Source: Fen-1135 sp963705275
GTDB lineage: Bacteria; Desulfobacterota; Syntrophia; Syntrophales; UBA2185
Reading direction: 5' to 3'
Assembly (NCBI GenBank): GCA_963705275.1
Contig: OY970063.1
Location: 248,001-312,000, forward strand
DNA length: 64,000 nt
In this document: positions 43,442 to 52,824 of the stretch, piece after piece
Layout of the letters: each line of letters starts with the position of its first letter
Position numbering within the stretch: the stretch's first letter is position 1
The notes under the pieces: model-generated
Seen by the model: only the letters and a program-made list of their open reading frames with translations
Told to the model about the DNA's origin: nothing
Database searches by the model: none
Position numbers and translations under genes: made by a program

Positions 43442-44240
43442 ATGGCAGGGAGACTCGAACGGAAATTTAAAGATCTAAGTCAAAAAAGAGAGAAGGCGTT
43501 AGTAGTATACATCACGGCGGGCGATCCTGACCTCCCAACCTCCGGCAAGTTGGTGCTCAGTCTGGAAGAAGCAGGTGTCGATGTCATCGAGATCGGAGTC
43601 CCCTTTTCCGACCCTACGGCGGATGGCCCCGTAATTCAGGCTGCGTCGCAGAGGGCACTCCGGCAGGGAGTGACACTTTCCGGTATCCTGGATATGATAG
43701 AATCCGTAAGAAGGGTAAGCGATATTCCCATTGTCCTTTTCGGCTACTATAATCCCATTTTTTGTTACGGAAATGAACGCTTCGCTGCAAGGGCAAAGGA
43801 AGCCGGAGTTGACGGCATCCTTGTTGTTGATCTTCCGCCGGAGGAAGCACATGAGTTGCGGCAGTATACGGACATCGCGTGCCTCGATTTCATATCTCTA
43901 ATTGCACCCACAACTACCGATCGCCGTATCGGAGAAATTGCAAAGAATGCCACGGGATTTATTTACTATATCTCCATCACGGGAGTAACGGGAACGGCAC
44001 AGCCTGTTATTCAAACTATCAAAGTTGATTTAGAGCGCATCCGGAAAATAACCGCCCTGCCCCTCGCTAATAGGCTTTGGGATCTCAACACCTGAGCAGG
44101 CAGCGGAAATCGCCCCCTACGGGGATGGTGTCGTTGTGGGAAGCGCTCTTGTACGTATCATTGGCGAAAAGGGAGACGATGCCGATCTCATCAAAATCGT
44201 ATCGTCCTTCGTGAGAGATATCAAAAAAGCACTGTCATAG
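43442..44240 (+). pseudogene. trpA: Tryptophan synthase alpha subunit (single frameshift)
   Basis: Releases indole from indole-3-glycerol phosphate. I choose the ATG at 43442, which has GGAG 8 nt upstream and gives the family N-terminus (KALVVYITAGDPDLP); an ATG at 43388 overlaps trpB. Catalytic Glu and Asp regions are present (VIEIGVPFSDPTADGPVIQ). The frame breaks near 44068: removing one base in cctcgctaatagg restores IGFGISTPEQAAEIAPYGDG and a 265-residue protein. Confidence 0.9.
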
Positions 44241-44255
44241 ACGAGGAGGTCTGCC

Positions 44256-45017
44256 GTGGATACTGAAATCAAGGAACGATTCATGAAAAAGTGGGATAAG
44301 TATTTCCCGGGGGCTGATCTGCCTATCGGGTTTTACTACACCGACACTGAGGACCGGAAATCAATGCCGGCACCCCCGAAAGGGCATCGCTGTATGATCT
44401 GTGACCTGGCAAAGGTCATGAGGGGCAGGAATTTATGTTTTGATGTCGATTCGATTGGTTGCGGCGGTGGAAGGCGATACCTGGGCTTTGCCGAAATGCA
44501 GATGCCTGACTTCGAATACTTCCTTTCCTACGGCATCGCGGGCAAGATGGAGGGAGAACGATATAAGAAATCGCCGGAGCTCGTCAGGGAGCATATGAAA
44601 CATCAGACATCATTCAAGGCGCCCGCCAGATATATAGTATTCAAGAGATGGGACCGCATGGAAGAGGATGACCGCCCTTCCGTGATTATTTTCTTTGCCC
44701 CGCCGGATGTGCTTTCCGGTCTCTTCACACTGGCAAACTTCGATGAACCGCAGCCGCACGGCGTCATCGCACCCTTCTGCGCGGGCTGCGCCTCCATCGT
44801 AGACTATCCCTTGAGAGAGCTTCAATCAACGCGGCCGCGTGCCGTTTTAGGCATGTTTGATGTCTCCGCACGACCTTATGTTCCGGCAGGATCGCTGACT
44901 TTTTCCGTTCCCTGGCCCAAGTTCGTCCGCATGCTTCGCGACATGGACGAAAGCTTTCTCATCACTCAATCCTGGGAAAAAGTGAAAAGAAGGATTAAGC
45001 GAAACGGTGCAAAGTAA
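44256..45017 (+). CDS. DUF169 family protein
   Basis: The 253-residue protein begins at GTG with GAGGAGG upstream. It shows the DUF169 pattern: LPIGFYYTD, a Cys-rich segment (CMICDLAKVMRG; CFDVDSIGCGGG) and FCAGCASI. The several Cys may bind a metal. Function is unknown; the family is frequent in methanogens and syntrophs. It is 15 bp after trpA and probably co-transcribed, but no link to Trp synthesis is known to me. Confidence 0.8.
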   Translation: MDTEIKERFMKKWDKYFPGADLPIGFYYTDTEDRKSMPAPPKGHRCMICDLAKVMRGRNLCFDVDSIGCGGGRRYLGFAEMQMPDFEYFLSYGIAGKMEGERYKKSPELVREHMKHQTSFKAPARYIVFKRWDRMEEDDRPSVIIFFAPPDVLSGLFTLANFDEPQPHGVIAPFCAGCASIVDYPLRELQSTRPRAVLGMFDVSARPYVPAGSLTFSVPWPKFVRMLRDMDESFLITQSWEKVKRRIKRNGAK

Positions 45018-45033
45018 GAAGATGTCCACTTAC

Positions 45034-45312
45034 TCAGGAAGCTCCGGCCGCCTTTTCTTTGGCGCAAAAATCCAAGGCCTTGCTGACCTTCTCTTTGCCT
45101 TCGCTATAAAGTTCTTTGCCGCGGCTGGCTAATTCATCCATCTTTGTGCACGTTTCATCAAGTTGATGCTTAGCCTTCTCACGCAGTTCCTGAAATGATT
45201 TTGCAATCTCCTCACGCGTTTCTTCTCCGCGCTTCGGGGCATAGAGTATCCCTAGAGCTGCACCGATCAGACCTCCCACTACCAGTCCTTTAACGCAATC
45301 TTTTGCCGCCAT
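45034..45312 (-). CDS. YtxH-like small envelope protein
   Basis: The 92-residue protein has one glycine-rich membrane helix (GLVVGGLIGAALGILYAP), the KRGEETREEI motif of the YtxH family, then a charged coiled-coil tail. It is probably anchored in the inner membrane and stress-related by family. It is convergent with the DUF169 gene across 16 bp. Confidence 0.8.
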   Translation of the reverse strand: MAAKDCVKGLVVGGLIGAALGILYAPKRGEETREEIAKSFQELREKAKHQLDETCTKMDELASRGKELYSEGKEKVSKALDFCAKEKAAGAS

Positions 45313-45532
45313 AATGTTAGAACCTCCAATCTCAAGGATACGGCTATCAACCAGCCTTTTCTTTATTTATAAGCCAGTTGTGCAGCAATCCGCAATCGGG
45401 GATGTCCTCACTTTTTGCTTCGAAAACCCTGATCTAAATGTCTCAATGACGGCTGATGGCAACAATGTCCTTGACTGAAATGCTCCTACGTGATTATTAA
45501 ACTTCCGATCAATAAGATATATCAAAGGACTC

Positions 45533-46138
45533 ATGCGCTATACTATCTTCGACATCCCCATCTTGAGGAACGTGTTGCAGGTTCTTGCCATAATTGTTCT
45601 GAGGATCTTCGGATGGCGGAGAGCAGGCCGCGTTCCGGATAGCCCCAAATTCGTCATGATAGCCGCCCCTCACACCTCAAACTGGGATTTTCCCGTGGGT
45701 CTGGCCATCATGCTGGCATTCAAGGTGAAGATGTACTGGCTGGGAAAAGGACCCATTTTTAGATGGCCCTTCGGCACCTTCTTTAAATTGCTGGGGGGCA
45801 TTCCCGTCAATCGTTCAAGATCCGGCGATGTGGTCGCACAGACGATACAAGCCTTCAAAGAACAGCCGAGAATGATAATGGTCGTTGCCCCCGAGGGGAC
45901 ACGAAAGAGGGCCAATCACTGGAAGACGGGTTTCTACTACATCGCCACGGGCGCTAATGTCCCTATCGTGATGGGTTTCATAGATTACGTGCGGAAGGAG
46001 GGAGGTTTCGGGCCGACACTTATGCCCACTGGAAATATTGAGGCAGATATGGAACAGATCCGGGCCTTCTATGGAAATATCACGGCGAAGATGCCCGACA
46101 AATCAACCCCGGCGATGATTTCTCCGCGGAACAAGTAA
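45533..46138 (+). CDS. PlsC-like acyltransferase
   Basis: The 201-residue protein has the acyltransferase motif I HTSNWD (HX4D, about residues 47-52), motif III VAPEGTRKRA, and an N-terminal hydrophobic helix. It matches the short 1-acylglycerol-3-phosphate acyltransferase-like family that acts on lysophospholipids or glycerolipids. The acceptor is not defined. It is a single gene. Confidence 0.82.
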   Translation: MRYTIFDIPILRNVLQVLAIIVLRIFGWRRAGRVPDSPKFVMIAAPHTSNWDFPVGLAIMLAFKVKMYWLGKGPIFRWPFGTFFKLLGGIPVNRSRSGDVVAQTIQAFKEQPRMIMVVAPEGTRKRANHWKTGFYYIATGANVPIVMGFIDYVRKEGGFGPTLMPTGNIEADMEQIRAFYGNITAKMPDKSTPAMISPRNK

Positions 46139-46205
46139 GCTGATAATGGAGATTGTCAAAATACTTACGACTTCGGAGCTTTGAGGGGAGAATATACGGA
46201 TATAC

Positions 46206-46598
46206 TCATTCCCCGTAGACGCCGCTGCAAATGATAAGGTCATCTACCTTTCTGAAATAGGCTGTCTTAGGCCACACTTCTTTGGTCACCGGGTTATACC
46301 ATTTGTATGTTACCCAGCCGCTCCCTTCAGTGTTTGCCATATCGAGGATCTCCCGTATGAAGCTCTTTCCATCTGCGTCCTTGAGTTCACTGAAATCCTC
46401 TCCTACAAATCTTTCATTGACTCCGTGTGCAAGCATGGTCCCTCTGGCGTTCAAGGCGTATATATACATTTCGTCCTGAATGAACTGCCCATTAGGATTC
46501 GTATATTCAGCCAAAGCGATTCTCTTGCCCGATGTCTTATAGAAGGCAACGGCTTTCTCCACCCAGCGCTTGGCATCTTCTCTCGTGCGTTTACTCAT
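46206..46598 (-). CDS. Stand-alone single Cache domain protein
   Basis: The 130-residue protein consists almost only of an sCache_2-type ligand-binding domain (YIYALNARGTMLAHGVNERF; GSGWVTYKWYNPVTKEVWPKT; SGVYGE). It has no signal peptide or membrane helix, so it is apparently cytoplasmic, which is unusual for this normally extracytoplasmic fold. The ATG is preceded by GAGGAGG. Its partner is unknown. Confidence 0.75.
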   Translation of the reverse strand: MSKRTREDAKRWVEKAVAFYKTSGKRIALAEYTNPNGQFIQDEMYIYALNARGTMLAHGVNERFVGEDFSELKDADGKSFIREILDMANTEGSGWVTYKWYNPVTKEVWPKTAYFRKVDDLIICSGVYGE

Positions 46599-46676
46599 TT
46601 TGTTCCTCCTCTATAAAGCTCTCACTATCAACTAAAAAAACAAATCCTCGCATTGGCGCACCGTCGAAAATATCAT

Positions 46677-47843
46677 CTAACCTGCTCTCAGCCAGTTTGC
46701 AATGATTTTCGCACAATCATCACCGGCACTATCATAGAGGCCGATGATCTTTCTTTCATGAATCGCTCGTTGGACAGAATCCGATGCGTGCGCTGCGTTC
46801 TGCATGACGCTCTGCCCGAAGTCTGAACGAATGGTGCCTGCTGCTGCTCTTGCAGGGTCAGATTCTCCCAATCTACTGCGTATTTTTCCCACTGCGCTAT
46901 ATCCCCGATAAAGAAGCGCCAGCGATGGGTGCGTGCCGGGCTTGTCGCGATCTTCCGGCGCAACAGTGTCGAGATCAATTCCAGTCAGGTATTGCACGAT
47001 CTGCGTGAATTCGTATTGGGCATTCATGTCATTGATTACTGACGCCATGGCATTATAATCTTCATCTGTAATATCAAATCCGAAGAGTCCACAAACCCTT
47101 TCCTTAATTTTTTCAGCCACGTGCTTCTTCAGCTTTCGTTTGAAGGTGCCTCGCAGAAATCCATAGAATGCCTCACCTTGCGCGGCGCTCATCCGGACTA
47201 CTCTGGCGCCGACTATCCTCAGGCCTGTTTTCGAAAACATATCGATCATATTTCCTGTCCGGACGGAGTGTTTAAAAAAATTGTCCGGTTTCAAGATGAC
47301 CAGGGTAGTTTCTCCCTCCGCAGATTCCTCGTAGATACCGGAATCGTTAAATCCAAGCTCTGCAAAAAGCTCTAAATTGGTTTTTGCATATTGCAGATTT
47401 GTAGGCACAAGGACGGCTGGCTCGAAATACCTGATCGTCCCGTCGGGATTGGTTATGAAGTCCGAGTAAGTACCGCGGATCGTACCTCGCCTGGCTTCGG
47501 ATTCTGCCTCTGTAGTGAGCTTTCCGATTACCTCGTATACACGCTCCACCGCATTCTCGCCCTCAAACAGGAGAAACAGGCAGCGGTTAGTCTGACCCAG
47601 TATATTCTCGCGACGCAGATTCTGATCGATATAATCGACCAGCCCTCGCTCTATTATAGGCTCGATCCCCAGAGTTTTCACTCGCCGTATATATTCATCG
47701 ACAAACTCATCCGATGGCCTCATCATCCTTACGCCGACCAGATCGCAGCCTGAGAATGACATGAGTCGCGCAACGATATTTCCGGTACGCGACTTCATTA
47801 GGCTGTATGGTGTAATGACTACGTATGTGAGTTCAGTTGCCAT
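46677..47843 (-). CDS. Tandem nucleoside-diphosphate-kinase-like protein
   Basis: The 388-residue protein contains two NDK-like domains. The first (residues 1-150) has TYVVITPYSLMKS, LLFEGENAVERVYEVIGK and RRGTIRGTYSD but lacks the catalytic NxxHGSD segment. The second (about 175-385) has TTLVILKPDNF, ALLYRGYSAVGKIRSRLG, GTIRSDFG and NAAHASDS with the phosphoacceptor His, and a helical insertion of about 60 residues in the middle. So one site may be active and the other is degenerate. Its role is unknown. Confidence 0.8.
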   Translation of the reverse strand: MATELTYVVITPYSLMKSRTGNIVARLMSFSGCDLVGVRMMRPSDEFVDEYIRRVKTLGIEPIIERGLVDYIDQNLRRENILGQTNRCLFLLFEGENAVERVYEVIGKLTTEAESEARRGTIRGTYSDFITNPDGTIRYFEPAVLVPTNLQYAKTNLELFAELGFNDSGIYEESAEGETTLVILKPDNFFKHSVRTGNMIDMFSKTGLRIVGARVVRMSAAQGEAFYGFLRGTFKRKLKKHVAEKIKERVCGLFGFDITDEDYNAMASVINDMNAQYEFTQIVQYLTGIDLDTVAPEDRDKPGTHPSLALLYRGYSAVGKIRSRLGESDPARAAAGTIRSDFGQSVMQNAAHASDSVQRAIHERKIIGLYDSAGDDCAKIIANWLRAG

Positions 47844-48022
47844 TTGTTACCTTCACCTATTCTTCCGCCATAAGAATACCTTGCATAATTCATATCACTT
47901 TCTCGTTTCTTTCACAAGAGGGCATTCTACCCTGACTGCTTCCGTAATCGATCATGCCCCTTATTCACTTTACAACCTGCAGCTTTCAGGATAAATGGCT
48001 TCATGATGTCTGAAAGGCCGTA

Positions 48023-48064
48023 TTGACTCAGGTCATGATTTGAGATATTTTCGAATACGAAAAT
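48023..48064 (+). promoter_or_regulatory. Promoter with overlapping palindromic operator
   Basis: TTGACT (48023-48028), a 17-bp spacer and TATTTT (48046-48051). A perfect inverted repeat ATTTTCG-AATA-CGAAAAT (48047-48064) covers the -10 and the start region. Further TTTTCG copies begin at 48070 and 48090, about two helical turns apart. A repressor binding here would block the promoter of the SYLF gene. Nothing else of note is seen in the 318-bp gap. Confidence 0.6.
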
Positions 48065-48161
48065 AAGTCTTTTCGTAAATTGTAGAATGTTTTCGAGAAT
48101 TATATTATTGTATCACATGAGAATGGCTCTCATTGACGCCGTCAGAAAAGGAGGAATAAGA

Positions 48162-48722
48162 ATGAAGATGAAATTAATCGGCAAGATGTTTTGGACCATA
48201 TTTATGCTCGTGACTATTGTAAGCCTGCCTCTGCCTACGGCTTTTGCTGCGACTGCGAAGGAAATCGACGTCAGTGTCGATGTGGCCCTCAACCGCTTTA
48301 CCAAAGAAGTCAAAGGCGCAAATGATTTTCTCAAAGCAGCCAAGGGTATTCTTATCATACCGAATGTCCTTCAGGCCGGACTCATCGTCGGCGGCGAATA
48401 TGGTGAAGGCGCCCTCCGAATTGGTGGACAAAACGTAGATTACTATAATATGACCACCGCCTCTTTTGGTTATCAGATCGGAGCCCAGCGGAAGGACGTC
48501 ATTCTCGTATTCATGGATGAAAAGGCTCTGAAAGAATTCCGTAACAGCGACAACTGGCAGGCCGGTGTCGATGGCACGGTAACGGTAATGGAATATGGCG
48601 CCGAAGGCTCCGTAGATACGACGAAATTTAAGCAGCCTATCGTCGGCTTCGTCTTCGGTCAAAAAGGACTGATGGCCGGCGCCACGATACAGGGCTCGAA
48701 ATTTACCAAACTTAAGAAGTAG
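48162..48722 (+). CDS. SYLF/Ysc84-type lipid-binding protein
   Basis: The 186-residue protein starts at the ATG at 48162 (GGAGG 8 nt upstream) with a signal peptide ending AFA. The mature part is a SYLF (DUF500) domain: AKGILIIPNVLQAGLIVGGEYGEGAL, the DVILVFM core, and VGFVFGQKGLMAGATIQGSK at the end. Members bind phosphoinositides or lipids; bacterial ones are periplasmic. A longer frame from 48087 is not supported by a ribosome-binding site. Confidence 0.85.
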   Translation: MKMKLIGKMFWTIFMLVTIVSLPLPTAFAATAKEIDVSVDVALNRFTKEVKGANDFLKAAKGILIIPNVLQAGLIVGGEYGEGALRIGGQNVDYYNMTTASFGYQIGAQRKDVILVFMDEKALKEFRNSDNWQAGVDGTVTVMEYGAEGSVDTTKFKQPIVGFVFGQKGLMAGATIQGSKFTKLKK

Positions 48723-48745
48723 AAAGCACTTCGTACCGGTGTTAC

Positions 48746-49036
48746 ATGAATACTGTTTCCGCGCCGGGCATTGGCACGGCGCTTTTGATACTTTTTAATC
48801 TGCTCTTTTTCGTCCTGATCATGCTCCTGATGTCCATTTTCATTGAGAGAATATGGCTAGGACGATCGCGGTGGATTATCTTGCCTGTTATAGGATTCTC
48901 ATTTGTCATATTCGCTTTTCACCCCGGCCTATTCCTTTGCATACTGGAATCGGTGACCGGTCCATTTTCGTTTCGGGGAGTACTGACAATTACTGGTTTC
49001 GGAGTTCTGGCGGGAATGGCGATGTCCAGCCTCTGA
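48746..49036 (+). CDS. Small hydrophobic membrane protein
   Basis: A 96-residue protein with three predicted membrane helices (about 10-32, 43-60, 74-93) and no recognised family. It follows the SYLF gene by 23 bp on the same strand and may be co-transcribed. The ribosome-binding site is weak. The amino-acid composition supports a real gene. Confidence 0.55.
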   Translation: MNTVSAPGIGTALLILFNLLFFVLIMLLMSIFIERIWLGRSRWIILPVIGFSFVIFAFHPGLFLCILESVTGPFSFRGVLTITGFGVLAGMAMSSL

Positions 49037-49129
49037 CTGATAATTAGATTGCCGGGAACAATCGCGGAACATTTCTTTAAGGCAAGTTCCTCATCCTGAT
49101 GAACAGCATGTTGTCTGTCCAGCCGCCAT

Positions 49130-49714
49130 TCAATGGGAAAATATACTCATGACGGTTCTTGTTTCTTCCGTCATGAAGTGGTTCTTGGACTTAAAGACAA
49201 TAGATGACTTTATCGTATCATAGCGATACCCGCTCTTAACGTAAAAATTCATTCTGTCGATCTTGATGACGTACACACCGAAACCTTTCTCAAAAGTGAC
49301 ATTTTTTACCTCACCGTAGGGTATGTGATAAATCTTTGCTTCCCCGATGAAGGGGTTCTTCTCTATCACGAATTCATTTCGGAGAATAAAGAGTCTATCT
49401 TTGTTGAACCACACACCTCCCCAGAACGTCTTTGACTCTGTCAAGACAATGTCATAGTTTGGACTGAAATCGACATGCTCAAGGGAATCTTTTTGGGAGA
49501 ATATATACATCAGCAAAAAAACTACTAAATTGAAAAGCAATATCACGGCAGAGCAAAGCAGAATCGTGCGTCTCGAACTCTTGAGCCAATCCAAATAATT
49601 TCCTACCAATTTTCTAATTACCAATGTTCCGTCCCCCGGTCGAGTCTTTGATAAACGAAACAAATTATTCTGTCGGTTGAAGATGAAACTTACTTGCGAA
49701 GGATTGTACCACAT
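49130..49714 (-). CDS. Hypothetical single-pass membrane protein
   Basis: A protein of about 194 residues with one strong membrane helix (ILLCSAVILLFNLVVFLLMY, about residues 52-71) and a C-terminal soluble part rich in beta strands (FKSKNHFMTEE; YGEVKNVTFEKGFGVYVIKI), like a PH-like or DUF fold. I do not recognise the family. Start uncertain: TTG at 49732 or ATG at 49714, neither with a good ribosome-binding site. Confidence 0.5.
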   Translation of the reverse strand: MWYNPSQVSFIFNRQNNLFRLSKTRPGDGTLVIRKLVGNYLDWLKSSRRTILLCSAVILLFNLVVFLLMYIFSQKDSLEHVDFSPNYDIVLTESKTFWGGVWFNKDRLFILRNEFVIEKNPFIGEAKIYHIPYGEVKNVTFEKGFGVYVIKIDRMNFYVKSGYRYDTIKSSIVFKSKNHFMTEETRTVMSIFSH

Positions 49715-49964
49715 GTCAACGCAGTATATCAAAATATTGCCTGTATCCCCCTACCCTCCCTGAATAACGTTTCATTACTATCTCTCCATTACTGGTCTGT
49801 TCCTCAAAGGTCGACGTTCATCATCCGTGATGTCAGAAATCCACCATTAATTATCACGAATTATATGGATAATTCCACCACTAAGAGGATAGGAGTGCGG
49901 CAATCCGCCCGCCCCGGTGAAAGATCATTAGTGGATGTCTGCAATTCTTTACCGATTTAATCCC

Positions 49965-49993
49965 TTGACAATTCATACATAAGGCCTTATGTT
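49965..49993 (+). promoter_or_regulatory. Candidate promoter of ychF
   Basis: TTGACA (49965-49970), a 17-bp spacer and TATGTT (49988-49993). The -35 is perfect and the -10 is modest. The leader to the ATG is about 38 nt. Confidence 0.45.
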
Positions 49994-50037
49994 GCACACC
50001 TTTTGCAGACGTACACATAAGGAGAAGGAAAAATAGT

Positions 50038-51106
50038 ATGAAAATGGGACTCATAGGCTTGCCTAATTCCGGCAAGACGACAATTTTTAATGCCCTCACG
50101 AGAATGGAGGCGAACGTAAGTACATACTCTGATGCGAAGGCGGAACCCAATATCGCTGTCGTTCCGGTCGACGACGATCGGCTGATCAACCTCAGCGACA
50201 TGTACAAGCCCAAGAAGACCACCGGTGCCACAATTGAAATGATCGACTTCCCCGGCTTGAAGGAAGGCGCAGCGAAAAACGGCTCTTTTACAGGCAGCTC
50301 TATGGGCTGGATCAAATCCACCGATGCCCTTGCCCTGGTTTTGCGTAACTTTCATGATGACTTGAATGGAGCTCCCACACCGCTTCGCGATATTGACGAG
50401 ATCGCCACGGAACTGCTCCTCGCCGATCTCATACTCCTGGAAAACAGGCTTGAGAAAATTGCATGGTTCCAAAAACGGGGGCAAAAAACAAATGCCCTTG
50501 CCCTGGAAGAAAAGGCTCTTCAAAAGGTTGCGGAGCATCTCAACAACAATGAACCCATCCGGGACATCCACGCTTGACGAAGATGAAGAAAAGATAATAC
50601 GCGGGTTTCAATTTCTCACAAGAAAACCGATCCTCGTTATCCTGAATTCGGATGAGGCGGTTTTCGGACAGAACAAGAGTCTCATCACCGAAATCGAATC
50701 TCGGTACAACATCATTGAATTTGCCGGTCGCTTCGAAATGGAATTATCCCGCCTCAACGATGAAGAAGCTGAAATCTTCATGGAAGATATGGGTATCAGA
50801 GAGTCGGCCCGGGAGAGGTTGACACAATTCGCCTACAAGACGCTCGGATACGTGAGCTTTTTCACCGTCGGTGAAGATGAAGTCCGGGCATGGAGTATTT
50901 GCGGAGGCGACACTGCGGTGAATGCCGCCGGCGCCATTCATACGGATCTGGCGCGGGGATTCATCCGTGCCGAGTGCTTTACCTATGATGAATTAATCGA
51001 ATGCGGATCGGAAAAAAGGGTGCGCGAGAACGGCCACTTCCGGCTGGAAGGAAAAGATTACATCGTCCGGGACGGCGATATTCTCAGCATTCGATTCAGC
51101 GTCTGA
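50038..51106 (+). pseudogene. ychF: YchF/Obg-type GTPase (single frameshift)
   Basis: Ribosome-associated P-loop nucleotidase. The first 177 residues carry G1 LPNSGKTT, the Obg-type fold and G3 DFPGLKEGA. The frame then stops at a TGA after EPIRDI. Removing one base at about 50572 continues into LDEDEEKIIRGFQFLTRKPILVI, the helical arm and the C-terminal DUF933/TGS region (AFTVGEDEVRAW-like; GFIRAEC; VRDGDILSIRF), giving 355 residues, the family length. The damage looks like a base error because both halves are well conserved. Confidence 0.88.
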
Positions 51107-51352
51107 TAAAGCAACAAAAAAGCAGAGAACACGCCGTTAGTGAGTTCACCTAGAAAGTTTCAGCTGCGGGAATTAATTTAAACTGAGTATTACGGATCGA
51201 AAGAGAGAGAATCATCGCTTTCATTTGGTATTTAATAAGGTGGTCATACTCTCTTACACCCTATTCATATATTGTCATTATTCGCTTAGTTTTTCATCAT
51301 AAGTTCCGCCTCACCAGACAGAGCGGAAAGAAGGATTGTCAGTAAGAACGGC

Positions 51353-51386
51353 AAAGGGAGGAACGTTAAAAGCCGTTGCCTCCCTT
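51353..51386 (-). terminator. Hairpin at the end of the acyl-CoA operon
   Basis: AAGGGAGG-AACG pairs with CGTT-G-CCTCCCTT with one bulged base. It lies about 20 bp past the CoA-transferase stop. The T-run is short on the minus strand, so it is a moderate terminator. The rest of the 300-bp gap between ychF and the operon shows nothing. Confidence 0.55.
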
Positions 51387-51406
51387 CATTCGATCATTAT
51401 CTGCGA

Positions 51407-52771
51407 TTATTGAAAAATGCCTCTCTCCCTTGCACCCTTAACCAGTTCATCCTGGAAGCTCGGATGAGCAACCTTGATCAATGCCTCGGCACGCTCAGCA
51501 ACCGACATCCCTTCAAGCGGCCCTGCGATACCGTTTTCCGTGACTACGTAATCTATGAGATGGCAGGGGATGTTCACAAGTGCGCCTGGCTTCAGGAACT
51601 TCACAATGCGGCTGATGAGATTTCGCTTCTCATCCCTTCCAACCGATTCTGTGGCGATGATCATCCTCCCGAACTCCGACATGCGGCACGCCATGGCAAA
51701 ATCGATCTGTCCGCCGTGACCGCTGAAAATCCTCTCACCGCAGGTCACTGATGCAATCTGGCCAGCAAAATCAATCTCAAGCGCCCCGTTTACACCCACG
51801 AGCTGGTCCTCGGCTCCGAGGACGGTGGGGTGGTTGGTCATGTTGCTGGGGAAGAACTTCACAAATTCATTTCTTTGGATGAACTCGTAGAGTTCTGCAG
51901 ACGGGCCCATGAAGGTGCAGTTGATTTCTCCGGGTCTGAACTTTTTGTATTTTCCCGTGCAGATGCCTTTTTCCACCCACTGAGGGGCTCCCGTCGGCAG
52001 CATTTCCGTGAGGACGCCGATGTCCTTGAGGTCGGATTTGACGATAAGATCCGACACCACCATGGGAAGGGCGCCGATCCCGATCTGGATCGTATCGCGG
52101 TCCTGCAGGAGGCTCACCACATTCTCGGCGATCTTGTGGTGGGCTTCCGACGGCGTCGGCGGAGGCGGAGCCGGCAACTTTGCTGAGTTCTGAACGATGT
52201 GGGTCAGCTTGGAAACATGAAGCTTCGTGTATCCGAAGGCAGGTGGGTACTGGTCATTTTCCTCAGCGATAACCACCCGGGCACCCCCCATAACCCCCCT
52301 GCTGGTCTGGACGCCTTCGATCATGGCCCGAGTGTAGAAAAGGTCCGGGCCCAGGTTGACAAAACCGTTTTTGTCCGGCGGGGTTACCATCAGGACGACG
52401 ACATCGGGCCTCCGATAGTAGGAATATTGTTTCGAAGTAGAGAAGGAACTAACCGGTACGTAGCGCCCATAGCTTTCGCTTATGGGGAAGCAGGACCTTA
52501 TACTGGGCGTCCCGAGGAATCCCGCGTTGACCCTGAAGCTCCCTCGATATTCGGGTTTGAAGATCTTATATGGCCGCAACGTCAACAAAGCATTGAATTC
52601 GCAGTCCTTGATCTCGTCTTTTCGGTCCGCAATGGCGTCCATGACCAAATTCGTCGGCTGTCCCAAGCACAAAGGATTCATGATCCGGTCTCCGCTTTTC
52701 ACGGCACGGGCCGCTTCCTCAGCCTTGCACAATTTCTTCTTGTAAATATCCATCCAATTTCCAGACGACAT
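51407..52771 (-). CDS. Acetyl-CoA hydrolase/4-hydroxybutyrate CoA-transferase family protein
   Basis: A 454-residue CoA-transferase family I enzyme, probably moving CoA from acetyl-CoA to a carboxylate. It has the two AcetylCoA_hydro domains, IGIGALPMVVSDLI, the segment IGVLTEMLPTG with the likely catalytic Glu, GQIDFAMACRMSEFGR and the end VTENGIAGPLEGMS. The ATG at 52771 has GGAGGG 8 nt upstream; the TTG at 52777 is less likely. It is the last gene of a seven-gene operon and may activate its substrate. Confidence 0.88.
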   Translation of the reverse strand: MSSGNWMDIYKKKLCKAEEAARAVKSGDRIMNPLCLGQPTNLVMDAIADRKDEIKDCEFNALLTLRPYKIFKPEYRGSFRVNAGFLGTPSIRSCFPISESYGRYVPVSSFSTSKQYSYYRRPDVVVLMVTPPDKNGFVNLGPDLFYTRAMIEGVQTSRGVMGGARVVIAEENDQYPPAFGYTKLHVSKLTHIVQNSAKLPAPPPPTPSEAHHKIAENVVSLLQDRDTIQIGIGALPMVVSDLIVKSDLKDIGVLTEMLPTGAPQWVEKGICTGKYKKFRPGEINCTFMGPSAELYEFIQRNEFVKFFPSNMTNHPTVLGAEDQLVGVNGALEIDFAGQIASVTCGERIFSGHGGQIDFAMACRMSEFGRMIIATESVGRDEKRNLISRIVKFLKPGALVNIPCHLIDYVVTENGIAGPLEGMSVAERAEALIKVAHPSFQDELVKGARERGIFQ

Positions 52772-52824
52772 AGACAATCCCTCCTTTCAAGTTATAATCT
52801 AACGTCCCCAGACTTTCATATCCC

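Noticed and set aside
50575..50577. In-frame TGA in ychF read as selenocysteine
   Set aside because: The conserved continuation is in another reading frame, so insertion of Sec would not restore the protein; no SECIS-like hairpin follows.
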